64,000 bases of DNA from contig NZ_CP036265.1 in the NCBI RefSeq assembly GCF_007743815.1, positions 3,552,823-3,616,822 of the forward strand, read 5' to 3'. Positions 10,886-19,023 of this stretch are shown piece by piece. A model generated the notes under the pieces. That model was not told the origin of the DNA. It saw nothing but the letters and a program-made list of their open reading frames with translations, and did no database searches. A program made the position numbers and the translations under genes. Numbering within the stretch: the stretch's first letter is position 1; every line of letters begins with the position of its first letter. Source of the DNA: Alienimonas californiensis. GTDB lineage: Bacteria; Planctomycetota; Planctomycetia; Planctomycetales; Planctomycetaceae.

Positions 10886-12373
10886 CTATCCTATGCGACC
10901 GGCCCCCCCAGTCGGCGCTCCCCGGGGCGCCGCGGCGGCCGTCGTTCCCCGATAGTGTAACGGTAGCACCACAGATTCTGGTTCTGTTAGTCTAGGTTCG
11001 AATCCTAGTCGGGGATTTGTCGTTGATGGCGAGGGCCGGCATGTCGCGGCGGGGAATGGCGTAAGCCGTTGGGGCTGAGGAGGTTGTTTTCGTCCGTGCC
11101 GGACGACGCTGTCGCCCGCCGCTGCCTGCGGCGTCGGAAAATGCGTCGTCTGTGCGTCGGATTCTGCGTCGCCTTCCGCTCCGCAGGCATTTTCTAAGAT
11201 CGCTTCATTCGGTTGGTCCCTGGGGGGATCCTCGTCGCGGTCTTCCGGGGCTTCTTCGCCTTTGGGTGCGTTCAAGTCCGCCCCGCCGGCGGCCTGCTTG
11301 AAGTGGTCGTCGGTCACCCGCAGGTAGTGCTCCCGTGCCACTGCGGCGGAGTTGCCGATCCAGCTGCACACCACGTGCTCGGGGAACTCGTTGGCCAGTT
11401 CCGTTTGCCGGGTCGCCCGCAGGTTGTGGAACGGCTTGGGCCACGGCTCCAGGCCTGCAGCTTTGATGATCCGTTTGAACTGGGTGCCGAGATTCGTTCC
11501 CCCGTCGGCGGCCCGCGGGACCACTTGGTCGGCAGGGCTTCTCCCGGTCGGGTCGAGGTGCTCCCGCAGTTCCGGGAACAGCGGAACGTCCCGCGATCCG
11601 CCGCCCTCATGGTGGGCGGTTTTGGGGCTGGTGACGTGCAGTTTGCCGGCGGCGACGTCCACGTCGCCCCACCTCAGGGGGACGAGTTCGCTGACGACCC
11701 GTAGACCTCCGAACCGGGCGAGCGCCACGATCCGGCGCCATTCGTCGTCCGGGCAGGTGGCGAGCACGCGGTCGATTTCGTCGCGGGTGACGAACCGGAA
11801 CTTGTCCGGGTTCCCCCGCACCTGCACCTTCTGATCGGCGAACGGGTTGCGGTCGATCAGTTCGGCCCGCACCGCGGCGGTGAAGATCTGCTTGGCCCGC
11901 CCGACCTCCCGGCGAACTGTGTTCTGCTCCTTGCCTGTGGCGAGCAGAGAGCGGCGGTAGCGGTCGGCGTCCGCGGCGGTGACATCACGCAGCGGGATCG
12001 CGGGGCCGAAGAAGCCCGCGAGGCTGTCGGCGGAGCGGGCGAGGTGCGTACGGGTGGCATCCTTCAGGTCGGTGCGGCCGGCGGCGTAGTCAGCGGCAAA
12101 GTCCGCCACCGTCGCGGACGTCCGCTGGGCGACCAGCCCCACGGCGGCGAGTTTGTCGTGCATTGCCCGGTCCAGACCGGCGATCCAGCGGGCGGTGTGG
12201 TCGTCCGGAGCGTGCCCGGCGAGCTTGGCGGCGTTGAGCCGCTCAACCATCCCCTTGACCTGCTCGGCCGACTTCTTCGGCACCTTTCCGAGTCGGAGGG
12301 TGCGGCGTTTGCGGTCGGGGCCGGTGAACTGGATCCGGCGTCCGCCGCTCGGATCGGTGGAAAGGGAGGCCAT
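10886..12373 (-). CDS. Tyrosine recombinase / phage-type integrase
   Basis: Site-specific recombinase that would integrate and excise the neighbouring element. The 495-residue protein has an AP2-like N-terminal arm-binding region (GRRIQFTGPDRKRRTLRLG), a core-binding domain (about 85-185) and the catalytic domain with Arg225 (GGLRVVSE), a candidate Lys251, His316/Arg319 (HNLRATR), Trp338 in place of the second histidine, and the nucleophile Tyr350 (REHYLR). Residues after about 370 are low-complexity, and residues about 453-476 are encoded by the complement of tRNA-Gln. The true C-terminus in the free element is therefore probably different, and the present tail is host sequence fused at the junction. 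ATG at 12373 is used. Confidence 0.9.
   Translation of the reverse strand: MASLSTDPSGGRRIQFTGPDRKRRTLRLGKVPKKSAEQVKGMVERLNAAKLAGHAPDDHTARWIAGLDRAMHDKLAAVGLVAQRTSATVADFAADYAAGRTDLKDATRTHLARSADSLAGFFGPAIPLRDVTAADADRYRRSLLATGKEQNTVRREVGRAKQIFTAAVRAELIDRNPFADQKVQVRGNPDKFRFVTRDEIDRVLATCPDDEWRRIVALARFGGLRVVSELVPLRWGDVDVAAGKLHVTSPKTAHHEGGGSRDVPLFPELREHLDPTGRSPADQVVPRAADGGTNLGTQFKRIIKAAGLEPWPKPFHNLRATRQTELANEFPEHVVCSWIGNSAAVAREHYLRVTDDHFKQAAGGADLNAPKGEEAPEDRDEDPPRDQPNEAILENACGAEGDAESDAQTTHFPTPQAAAGDSVVRHGRKQPPQPQRLTPFPAATCRPSPSTTNPRLGFEPRLTEPESVVLPLHYRGTTAAAAPRGAPTGGAGRIG
10946..11016 (+). tRNA. tRNA-Gln (anticodon CTG)
   Basis: The acceptor arm TCCCCGA (10946-10952) pairs with TCGGGGA (11009-11015). 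The D arm GTGTAACGGTAGCAC, an anticodon stem ACAGA/TCTGT with the seven-base loop TTCTGGT giving anticodon CTG, and the T arm CTAGGTTCGAATCCTAG are all present. The 3' CCA is not encoded and the base after the acceptor stem is T, an unusual discriminator. The adjacent tyrosine recombinase, whose frame continues through this tRNA on the other strand, marks it as the likely attachment site of the element to its right. Confidence 0.95.
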
Positions 12374-12570
12374 GGTCGATACCGACGCCGGTGAAGTGCG
12401 GGGTGGTGAGGTCGGCTCCGGGGGCTATTGCGGCCCAAGTGCCCGCAATCCCGACATGGTCACCGCCACGTACCGAGCGGCTAGCGTAGGTCGGTCCTCG
12501 GCTGGTGCAAGACAGGGTCGCCGACGGGCGGGGACGGAGGAGGCACACCGGGGCGCACTCCGGAGCGGCT

Positions 12571-13668
12571 TCAGATTGGCCCCATGACATAGGCCGCATA
12601 ACCGAGGACGCGGAGCCGCCTGCCCCGATCCCCCTCGGCGGACCGATCGTCCGGGCGGGCGTACGTCGGTCCACCCGTCTCCCAGGTCCCCTTCGTGGCC
12701 GGACGGGGCCGGTGCACTTGGGAGAGGGCGGGACCGTACTCGGTCTCCACGATCGGGGGGAGGACGCATTCCAACGATTGTTCGCCCCGCAACACGGTCC
12801 GGCGGGGGACGGAGGTACCGGACGGGGCGACGGGCGGACCCGCGATCCACTGCGGGACCTTTCCGGTCCAGACCAGCACCGTGCGATCATCGAGGCCGGA
12901 GTCGTCCCGCGGGTCGCGGGCGAGGATCCTGGCCCCGCCCCCGTCGCCTTCGGGGTCTCCACCCACCGGCCGTCCTGTCCAGACGGCGTAGGCCCCGTCG
13001 CGGACCCACTGCTCGGGAAGCGCGACGGCCCCCACGGCTCGGCCGGCGAACGTCAGTGGCGGGCCGGGTAGGAACTCGTTGAAGAGGGGTACGATACCGC
13101 CCCGGAGGGGGGGCGGTTCGGGGTCGCGGGCGTGGGCGTGGGCGTGGGTCGGTGCGGGGGCGTTGAGCGAAGCTTCGGCCTCTAGGAAGTCTAGCCAGAT
13201 TCGAAACTCGTTGAGAAGTAGGCCGGCCCTCACCTCGGCCGGCCAGTCGTCCGGCAGCTTGCCGGCGGCGGCAAGCTTCTCAAACTCCTTCCGCGAACTG
13301 ACCGCTTTTCGCTTCACCTCTCTCCGGAGAGGCCTCCAGTCCTCGGCTCCCCGCGACTGCTCCATGAGGCGATCGACAGTGCATTCGAGCTCGAACAAGG
13401 CCGTGCCGAGCGGGCCGCGGCCCTGGTCACCGAGCGGGCGTCCCCCCCGGAGCAGAGCAGTTACGTCGCATCCCACGGCGGCAAGAGCTTGGAGCAGCTT
13501 CCCGCTAGGCAGGTGCTTGCCAAGCATGGCCGCAGACAGTGTGCCCTGAGCGATCCCGAGTTCCCGCACGGCAGCGGATTGCCCGCCAAATCGGCCATTG
13601 ATCACCCGGCGGAGAGCGGCGGCGACCAAAGCGTCGTCAGGGAGCGTCGGGCCTGAGTCGGCAGTCAT
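12571..13668 (-). CDS. Repressor-like HTH regulator of the integrated element
   Basis: 365-residue protein. Residues about 25-70 form a helix-turn-helix (SAAVRELGIAQGTLSAAMLGK) followed by LLQALAAVGCDVTALLRGG. The middle is charged and helical, and the C-terminal half begins with VPLFNEFLPGP and continues as a beta-rich domain. The same order of parts (HTH, CDVTALL-type segment, VPLF/LL-xGFL start of a beta-rich domain) occurs in the protein at 22883-23683, so the two are paralogous regulators. The arrangement recalls phage CI/LexA-type repressors, but I see no clear Ser/Lys dyad. It is transcribed away from the excisionase-like gene; the intergenic region between them holds a perfect palindrome. 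Confidence 0.65.
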   Translation of the reverse strand: MTADSGPTLPDDALVAAALRRVINGRFGGQSAAVRELGIAQGTLSAAMLGKHLPSGKLLQALAAVGCDVTALLRGGRPLGDQGRGPLGTALFELECTVDRLMEQSRGAEDWRPLRREVKRKAVSSRKEFEKLAAAGKLPDDWPAEVRAGLLLNEFRIWLDFLEAEASLNAPAPTHAHAHARDPEPPPLRGGIVPLFNEFLPGPPLTFAGRAVGAVALPEQWVRDGAYAVWTGRPVGGDPEGDGGGARILARDPRDDSGLDDRTVLVWTGKVPQWIAGPPVAPSGTSVPRRTVLRGEQSLECVLPPIVETEYGPALSQVHRPRPATKGTWETGGPTYARPDDRSAEGDRGRRLRVLGYAAYVMGPI

Positions 13669-13736
13669 AATTTTGGATCTTTACACAAGCATCGGCCCGC
13701 GGCAGCACTGAAATATCAGAAAATCTCCGCCGCGGA

Positions 13737-13750
13737 AACGCCTAGGCGTT
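13737..13750. promoter_or_regulatory. 14-bp perfect palindrome, candidate operator
   Basis: AACGCCTAGGCGTT is its own reverse complement. It lies in the 174-bp divergent region between the repressor-like gene (starting at 13668, minus) and the small HTH gene (starting at 13843, plus), the place where a lysogeny-type repressor would bind. No second copy was noticed nearby. Confidence 0.5.
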
Positions 13751-13842
13751 GTAGCATCGAAGATTCGCGGTAACGTGTAGCCGTTCTTCGGCGGCATCTG
13801 CTTGCCGGTGCCGACGGTTCACTTCCCCGAGACACTACCCCA

Positions 13843-14052
13843 ATGACCGCGATCCCCCAAGGCGATGCCGGGCCGGCTTCCGTGCTCGTCGACCCGCGGC
13901 AGGCCGCTGACCTGCTCCGCGTTTCCGAGCGGACGCTCCGCGACTTGACCGTTCCGCACGGCGACCTGCCTGCGGTGCGGATCGGCCGACTGGTCCGCTA
14001 CAGGACCACCTCCCTCACCGACTGGGCGCAGCGGCACGAAGCCGCCGCCTGA
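13843..14052 (+). CDS. Excisionase-like small HTH DNA-binding protein
   Basis: 69-residue protein with the winged-helix pattern of the MerR/Xis-like HTH_17 group: VDPRQAADLLRVSERTLRDL (helix-turn-helix) followed by the wing GDLPAVRIGRLVRYRTTSL and a final helix WAQRHE. Proteins of this size and type serve as excisionases or small transcription regulators in integrative elements. It is the first plus-strand gene of the element, divergent from the repressor-like gene. It is likely controlled from the palindrome-containing region upstream. Confidence 0.8.
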   Translation: MTAIPQGDAGPASVLVDPRQAADLLRVSERTLRDLTVPHGDLPAVRIGRLVRYRTTSLTDWAQRHEAAA

Positions 14053-14253
14053 CGACCCGCCCGGGCAGCGCCTGCCCGGGCTCCTTCTTCCGCGGCAGCC
14101 AGACTGCCGCCCCGGAGACAAGCCGCCGGAGCGATCCGGCCGGTTGCGGGCACGGTGTGCGCCCGCGTCACGGACGAGCACCAACCGGACACCACTTCAC
14201 AACCCCCAGCGGACCGCACCGCGGTCCCGCCACCGACTCACTCGGAACCCCGA

Positions 14254-14793
14254 ATGACTGACACGTTTCACAAAGACTCTGCGGTGCATATCGAGATCCT
14301 CCCGACCCCAAAACGGTCGCCCCCAGCACGCGAGATCACCGCGGAGGCGGCAGTTCCGATGGCCGCCTTGGCGGCCTATCACGGCCCGGAAGCGGTCAAC
14401 GAGATGGGTTCCATCTTCGCGATCGCGGCCGAGGAGAACCCTGATAGTCCGACGGGCGTCGCGCTCGCTGATGCGATCCGGACTCACGGCAGTCGCCACT
14501 GGAGGCTCTGCCGGGTGGAGGTCAACCTGCGGGCGTACCGGGACGGGATGGGGCACATGCTCATCGAACGGTTAGGCGGCATTCCACTGACCGAGGTCAC
14601 GCACGCGTTCGACCGTGGCGTCTTCGAGACGCTCGAAGACGAAGAACTGAGCGCCGGCGACACTCCGACAGGACGGAGGGCGGCTGACATGTCCATCAGC
14701 GTCCTCGATGCGTTGCTGCCGGCTGCCGCGGCGGAGGAAGCCGCTGAAGTGACGAACGGCTGCGAGGGCAGTGCCGAGACTCACCGGAACTGA
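14254..14793 (+). CDS. Hypothetical protein of the integrated element
   Basis: 179 residues from the ATG at 14254 (frame open from 14155, but the upstream part is Pro/Thr-rich and follows no start signal). The sequence is acidic and mostly helical (TAEAAVPMAALAAYHGPEAVNEMGSIF; DEELSAGDTPTGRRAADMSISVLDALLP). I do not recognise a family. It lies in the plus-strand gene series between the excisionase-like gene and the paralog array, consistent with an accessory role in the element. Confidence 0.6.
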   Translation: MTDTFHKDSAVHIEILPTPKRSPPAREITAEAAVPMAALAAYHGPEAVNEMGSIFAIAAEENPDSPTGVALADAIRTHGSRHWRLCRVEVNLRAYRDGMGHMLIERLGGIPLTEVTHAFDRGVFETLEDEELSAGDTPTGRRAADMSISVLDALLPAAAAEEAAEVTNGCEGSAETHRN

Positions 14794-14977
14794 GTTTCGC
14801 GCAACGCTGCCGGACGCCGCCCCCGCTTCTCGCCGCCCCTCACCGGGCATGGGCCGCGGACGAGGTCTTTGGCGTGCCGGCGGCTGTTCAGATCTCACAT
14901 GCGTGCACGGCACCGGGCCACGCGGCCGGCTGCTGGTGCGCCGCGAAGACCTAAAAGAACTGCTCGCCGACGGCTGA
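14771..14977 (+). CDS. Possible small protein, weakly supported
   Basis: A 68-codon frame starting at GTG and overlapping the previous gene by 23 bases. Its C-terminal part (GRLLVRREDLKELLADG) resembles the wing and last helix of excisionase-type HTH proteins, but the N-terminal half shows no matching helix-turn-helix. It may be a decayed or frameshifted copy of such a gene. Translation is doubtful. Confidence 0.3.
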   Translation: MPRLTGTEFRATLPDAAPASRRPSPGMGRGRGLWRAGGCSDLTCVHGTGPRGRLLVRREDLKELLADG

Positions 14978-15129
14978 GCAGGCCTCGAATACGCCCGAAC
15001 GCTGCGCCGCCGGCCTGAAGCCCGCGGCGCTCCCGAATCCCGGCGCCGGACCCTCGCGGTCAGCGCCGAGCCGCCCCTTGCTCCCGCTCCGCGGGCGCCC
15101 CCTCACGTCTCCCTCCCAAGAAGTTCCAG

Positions 15130-15534
15130 ATGAAACCCACCACCACCACCGACATGACCCCGGCCGGGCTGCAGGCCCGCGCCGACGCCTTCGCCATGTG
15201 CGCCGGCACGATGGCGTTCCGGATCCGCCGGGACGTGTTCTTCGACCAAGCCACCGGCCTGATCGCGTTCGCCGACAACAACCCCGACGAGGGCCGGCCC
15301 GAGCGGCTGTCCGCCCTGCGGGAGAGGCTCTCCGCCGAGGGCGTCGTCGAGCGAGCCGTCGGCGGGTACGCCGATCCGGAGGACGATCAACCGCCCTACG
15401 CCACGCCCTACACGGTCGTGCTGCTGCTCGATGTCCCCGCGGAAGACGGGATGAGCCGGCGGAGCGGCGTGTGGCCGGTGCGGGACGCGGTCCGAGCCAC
15501 CGTCGGCGAGATCGGCCTCACTCACGTCGGATAG
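15130..15534 (+). CDS. Element-encoded paralog family, member 1
   Basis: 134-residue protein of unknown function, a near-copy in layout of the protein at 16293-16694. Shared features are a Thr/Lys-rich start (MKPTTTT), a conserved block ARADAFAMCAGTMAFRIRRD, the strand VFFDQATGLIAFADNNPDE, a helix with LSALRERLSAEGV, the strand TVVLLLDVP, and the end PVRDAVRATVGEIGL. The strand-turn pattern resembles small alpha/beta proteins, but no fold can be named. It is the first of three tandem genes with this pattern, probably products of local duplication. Confidence 0.65.
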   Translation: MKPTTTTDMTPAGLQARADAFAMCAGTMAFRIRRDVFFDQATGLIAFADNNPDEGRPERLSALRERLSAEGVVERAVGGYADPEDDQPPYATPYTVVLLLDVPAEDGMSRRSGVWPVRDAVRATVGEIGLTHVG

Positions 15535-15713
15535 CTCTTCGACTCGCCGTGAGCGCCGCCGCTCCACAGCGCCGCCCGGCGTGCCAGTGGCCGCCCAAAC
15601 GCCCCCCCCCCGCACATGGCGCTGCCCACTCACGTTTCCCGAGTCCGGCGCAGCTTTCCCTTCCCACGGCCGGCGCTTGTTGCGTCGGCCCGACCCCTCA
15701 CTGACTGACACAG

Positions 15714-16100
15714 ATGCACTTCTCCGACACCGCCCCGTCCACCGCGAAGATCCCCGTCCGCCCCGAGAGCGTGGCGCGGCTCGCCGCCGAGTACGGCGGC
15801 AAGCTGGTGACGCGGTACTTCCGAACCGTGTTCGTGGACGACGAGAGCGGCCTGATCCTCTACGTCGACAGCCGGCCGACGGAGAAACGATTTGTGAGCC
15901 GCTACAGGTTCGAAGGGCTGCTGGAGGCCGCCGGGGCGAAAATTCAAGCCACGGCGACGCACGGCGAAGGCGGCTTCCGCGGGGAGCCCCGCACATTGGC
16001 GTGGGCGATCGAGGTCCCCGGCCGGTCCCGGGGCGAGACCGTTTCTCTAGTGCGAGCCGCTGCCGGCGCCCTCTTCGGCGGCGTTGACGTCGTGGATTGA
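15714..16100 (+). CDS. Element-encoded paralog family, member 2 (divergent)
   Basis: 128-residue protein. The core VFVDDESGLILYVDSRPTE aligns with VFFDQATGLIAFADNNPDE of the flanking two genes, and the preceding helix (SVARLAAEYGGKLVTRYFR) occupies the same place, so this is a divergent member of the same family. The C-terminal half keeps the late strand (LAWAIEVPG) and a final Ala-rich helix. Function unknown. It sits 180-190 bases from each paralog, each pair separated by GC-rich spacer DNA without recognisable genes. Confidence 0.6.
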   Translation: MHFSDTAPSTAKIPVRPESVARLAAEYGGKLVTRYFRTVFVDDESGLILYVDSRPTEKRFVSRYRFEGLLEAAGAKIQATATHGEGGFRGEPRTLAWAIEVPGRSRGETVSLVRAAAGALFGGVDVVD

Positions 16101-16292
16101 GACCGTTCGCGTAGGGCTGTCGCTGTACCCGCGACACGGCTCGGAGCCTCGTCGCCCCGTACCGCCGCCCTAACGCCCCTGAACTTGAGTCGTCCGGGGG
16201 TCTCGAGCCCCCCGGCCGACCCGCCGCCCCCCCCCCTTCCAAAGTCGGCTGGACCGCGAGGTCCGGCCGGCCCCCCAACCAGTAGCTTCACG

Positions 16293-16694
16293 ATGAAATC
16301 CACCACCAAGACCGCCATGACTCAGGCCGAACTGACCGCACGGGCCAACGCCTTCGCCGTCTGCGCCAGGACGATGGCGTTCCACGTTCAGCGGGAGGTC
16401 TTCTTCGACGCGGAGACCGGCCTGATCGCGTTCGCCGATAACAGCCCGGACGAGAACCGTCCCCCGCGGCTGGCCGCCCTGCGGGCGCGGTTAGACGCGG
16501 AGGGCGTCACTGAGCGGGCCTTCGGCGGCTGCAGCGCCCCGGATGACGAACGGCATGACTGGGCCGACCCCCACACCGTCGTACTGCTGCTCGACGTGCC
16601 CGAGAACGAAGGGCTGAACCGGCAGAGCGGCATGTGGCCGGTGGGGGAAGCGGTTTGCGCGACCGTCGGCGAGATCGGTCTGAAGAAGGGCTAG
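16293..16694 (+). CDS. Element-encoded paralog family, member 3
   Basis: 133 residues from the ATG at 16293, chosen because it gives MKSTTKT, matching the start of member 1 at 15130; the open frame further upstream is Pro-rich and unconvincing. It matches member 1 over nearly its full length (AFAVCARTMAFHVQREVFFDAETG; LAALRARLDAEGVTERAFGG; TVVLLLDVPENEG; VGEIGLKKG). Function unknown. The close match implies a relatively recent duplication or selection to keep two copies. Confidence 0.65.
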   Translation: MKSTTKTAMTQAELTARANAFAVCARTMAFHVQREVFFDAETGLIAFADNSPDENRPPRLAALRARLDAEGVTERAFGGCSAPDDERHDWADPHTVVLLLDVPENEGLNRQSGMWPVGEAVCATVGEIGLKKG

Positions 16695-16854
16695 ACCGAG
16701 TCGCCGCCGGATAAGTCGTCGCCCCGTACCGCTGTCCATCGCCCCCACCGGGCGCGGGCGGCGGACGGGGCCTTCGGCGTGCCGGCGATGCGTCGCGTTC
16801 CGACATCAGTGCCGCCGCACGTTTTCCAACTCCCGTTTCTTCGCGGCGTTCACC

Positions 16855-17784
16855 ATGAGCACCACCTACGCACCGCCCCCCCGACCGGCCGTCGACCCGC
16901 CCACGCCTCAGACCAGCGGTTCGACCGCCGCGGACGGCAAGATGCCCGCCGGGGAGGCCGGCGAATCGTACACGGCGCGGGCCGAGCTCCTGCCCGTCGA
17001 GGTCACCGTCCGCCCCACGGGCCCGAACAACACGCCGGAGGTAATCTTCACGGACGTGGGTGAGGATGTCGGGGTCGCGGTGTTGGAGCGGCGCTTCTTC
17101 TTCTCGACGGACGACTGGTTCTCAATCTCCTCGGTGAAGACGGCGGTCGCCGCGTACCGGGGCCGCCGCAGCGGCCGCCGCGTGGGAGCGCGGCGGGCCT
17201 CCGTCAGCGTGATGAAGGCTCTGCGGGACGCCTTCGAGCAGGCCGCGGACGCCGGGGCGCCGGTCGCTCCGTACGACAAGGCCGTGGAACCCACCGCCCG
17301 GCCCGGCGGCACCAGTGTCGCCGAGAAGACGGTTTTGAAGCGCCCGTTCAAAGCGGGCAGCCCGAAGACCTTCGGTCCTGCAACCGATCGGCCGGATGAG
17401 GCCGCCGCCTCGTCTACCGAGGCAGAACGGCCCGTCGGCGAGGCTCCACATGACCCGTGGGAACCGCAGCACGAGCGGCCTCGGCTGGCCGTCCGCACAC
17501 TCGCCCGCGGCGACCGTGATGCCGCCCTGGGGCTGGTCGAGTGCTCGCTGCCCCGACCCGGCCGTCGGCTGCCGCAGCAAGCCGCGGACTTTCTGACGAT
17601 GCTCGCCGCGAACGAACTGCGGGTCCTGTACGCCGAGGGGGTGAACGGCGGCGACCCCGCCTCCGGATCCCATGTCGGCTTCACCGTCCTGGCCGAGCTG
17701 CCCGGCAAGACGCCGGAGGAGCTGACGGCGCTGCTGACCGAGCAGGCCCGCGATCTCCTCGGGGGCGACTTCGAAACCGTCTGA
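16855..17784 (+). CDS. Hypothetical protein upstream of the primase gene
   Basis: 309-residue protein with a disordered Pro/Thr-rich N-terminus, a basic segment (YRGRRSGRRVGARRASVSVMKAL, about residues 100-125) that could contact DNA, a low-complexity middle, and a C-terminal alpha/beta part (LAVRTLARGDRDAALGLVECSLP...LGGDFETV). No family recognised. Because it directly precedes the Prim-Pol primase and helicase genes on the same strand, a role in element replication or regulation is possible but only inferred from position. Confidence 0.6.
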   Translation: MSTTYAPPPRPAVDPPTPQTSGSTAADGKMPAGEAGESYTARAELLPVEVTVRPTGPNNTPEVIFTDVGEDVGVAVLERRFFFSTDDWFSISSVKTAVAAYRGRRSGRRVGARRASVSVMKALRDAFEQAADAGAPVAPYDKAVEPTARPGGTSVAEKTVLKRPFKAGSPKTFGPATDRPDEAAASSTEAERPVGEAPHDPWEPQHERPRLAVRTLARGDRDAALGLVECSLPRPGRRLPQQAADFLTMLAANELRVLYAEGVNGGDPASGSHVGFTVLAELPGKTPEELTALLTEQARDLLGGDFETV

Positions 17785-17919
17785 CGGTCGGAGCCACACA
17801 ACTTTCCGGGCCACCGCCGGGGGCCCTCGAGTCCCGGCGCCAACTGCAACGCACCCGCGTCGCCCGCCCACGCTCTTGCCGGGGCCGGGGGGCGACGCGG
17901 GCACTCCTCAACGACTTCC

Positions 17920-18888
17920 ATGTTACCTGACAAATCTGCGGGGCGCGACCCCGCCGCAGCCGACGGCGTCTTCGAGGACGTCCGCGAAGCTGAGCGATTT
18001 TACGCGAACCTCGGCTGGGTCACGCTGCCCACGAAGCCGGGCGAGAAGCGACCGTTCTTCTCCTACGCCGAGCGTCGTGACGCCGGCACGGTCACCACCC
18101 CCGAGGAAGCCAAGCGATGGTGGGGGATCAGCCCCCAATACGGCATCGCGATCGGCCTGGGGGGCGACGGGCCGACCGTGGTCGACGTCGACTCCGCCGC
18201 CGCCTGCGCGGCGCTGGCGGACCGGCTGGGCGACACGCCGGTCACCTGGACGGCCGACAGCGGGTCGGCCGACCCGGGCCGGTTCCACCTGTACTTCGAA
18301 ACCCCGCCCGGCCTGCCGGCCGCGGCCAAGCTCACCCCGTGGCACGACGACTTGGAGTTCCGCGGCGCCGGCGGGCTGATCCAGGGGGTGCCGTCGACGC
18401 ACCCGTCCGGCGGCCGCTACCGCTGGCGTGAGGGCCGCTCCCCCGTGGACCTGCCGCTCGCCCCGCTGCCGGGGGCGATCGCCACGGAGTTCCACGCCCA
18501 CGCCGAACGCCAGGCCGTCGGGGCGGACCGTCCCGCCGGGGTCCGCCCGGCGACCGCCGCCCCGCCGACGGCGATGACCGCCGCCCACCGGCTGCGGGTC
18601 GAGCACCTGCCCGGCGTCTGCCGGACCACCAAGCGGTTCCTGCTGGGCGAGTTCGCCGAGGGGCCGGACTGGAACGGTCGGCTGTTCCGCGCCGCCTGCG
18701 ACCTGGCCGGCAACGAGTACGACGACGCCTGGGCCGAGGCCGCTCTGCTGCTGGGGGCGGCCCCCTGGGACGCCGCCGAGGGGGAGAAGGCCCTCGCCAC
18801 GATCGAGAGCGCCCTGTCGCAGCCCAGGTCGCCGGCGGTCGAGCGGCCCGAATTCGCCGCCCAGATCAGAAACCGTTTCCGCCGCTGA
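17920..18888 (+). CDS. Bifunctional DNA primase/polymerase (Prim-Pol domain)
   Basis: Replication primase of mobile elements. The 322-residue protein starts with FYANLGWVTLPTKPGEKRP, the usual entry to the Prim-Pol fold. It carries the catalytic acidic pair in VVDVDS (Asp89, Asp91), the conserved histidine in GRFHLYF (His123), and the family motif region GGLIQGVPSTHPSGGRYRW. A helical C-terminal domain follows (about 200-320). Length fits a stand-alone primase acting with the separate helicase encoded next. It should synthesise primers at the element's origin, possibly the iteron-like cassette after the helicase gene. Confidence 0.85.
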   Translation: MLPDKSAGRDPAAADGVFEDVREAERFYANLGWVTLPTKPGEKRPFFSYAERRDAGTVTTPEEAKRWWGISPQYGIAIGLGGDGPTVVDVDSAAACAALADRLGDTPVTWTADSGSADPGRFHLYFETPPGLPAAAKLTPWHDDLEFRGAGGLIQGVPSTHPSGGRYRWREGRSPVDLPLAPLPGAIATEFHAHAERQAVGADRPAGVRPATAAPPTAMTAAHRLRVEHLPGVCRTTKRFLLGEFAEGPDWNGRLFRAACDLAGNEYDDAWAEAALLLGAAPWDAAEGEKALATIESALSQPRSPAVERPEFAAQIRNRFRR

Positions 18889-19023
18889 TTCAGGGTCGAC
18901 ATCCCCGCGGGGCTGTCGGCCCGTCATCTCGGGCGTCGGGACCGCCGCCCCCGCCGAATGGCGGGCGTGCGCCGGGACCGCGTCCACGTCTCTCCACTCT
19001 TGAGTTTTCACCCCCGGATTCCC

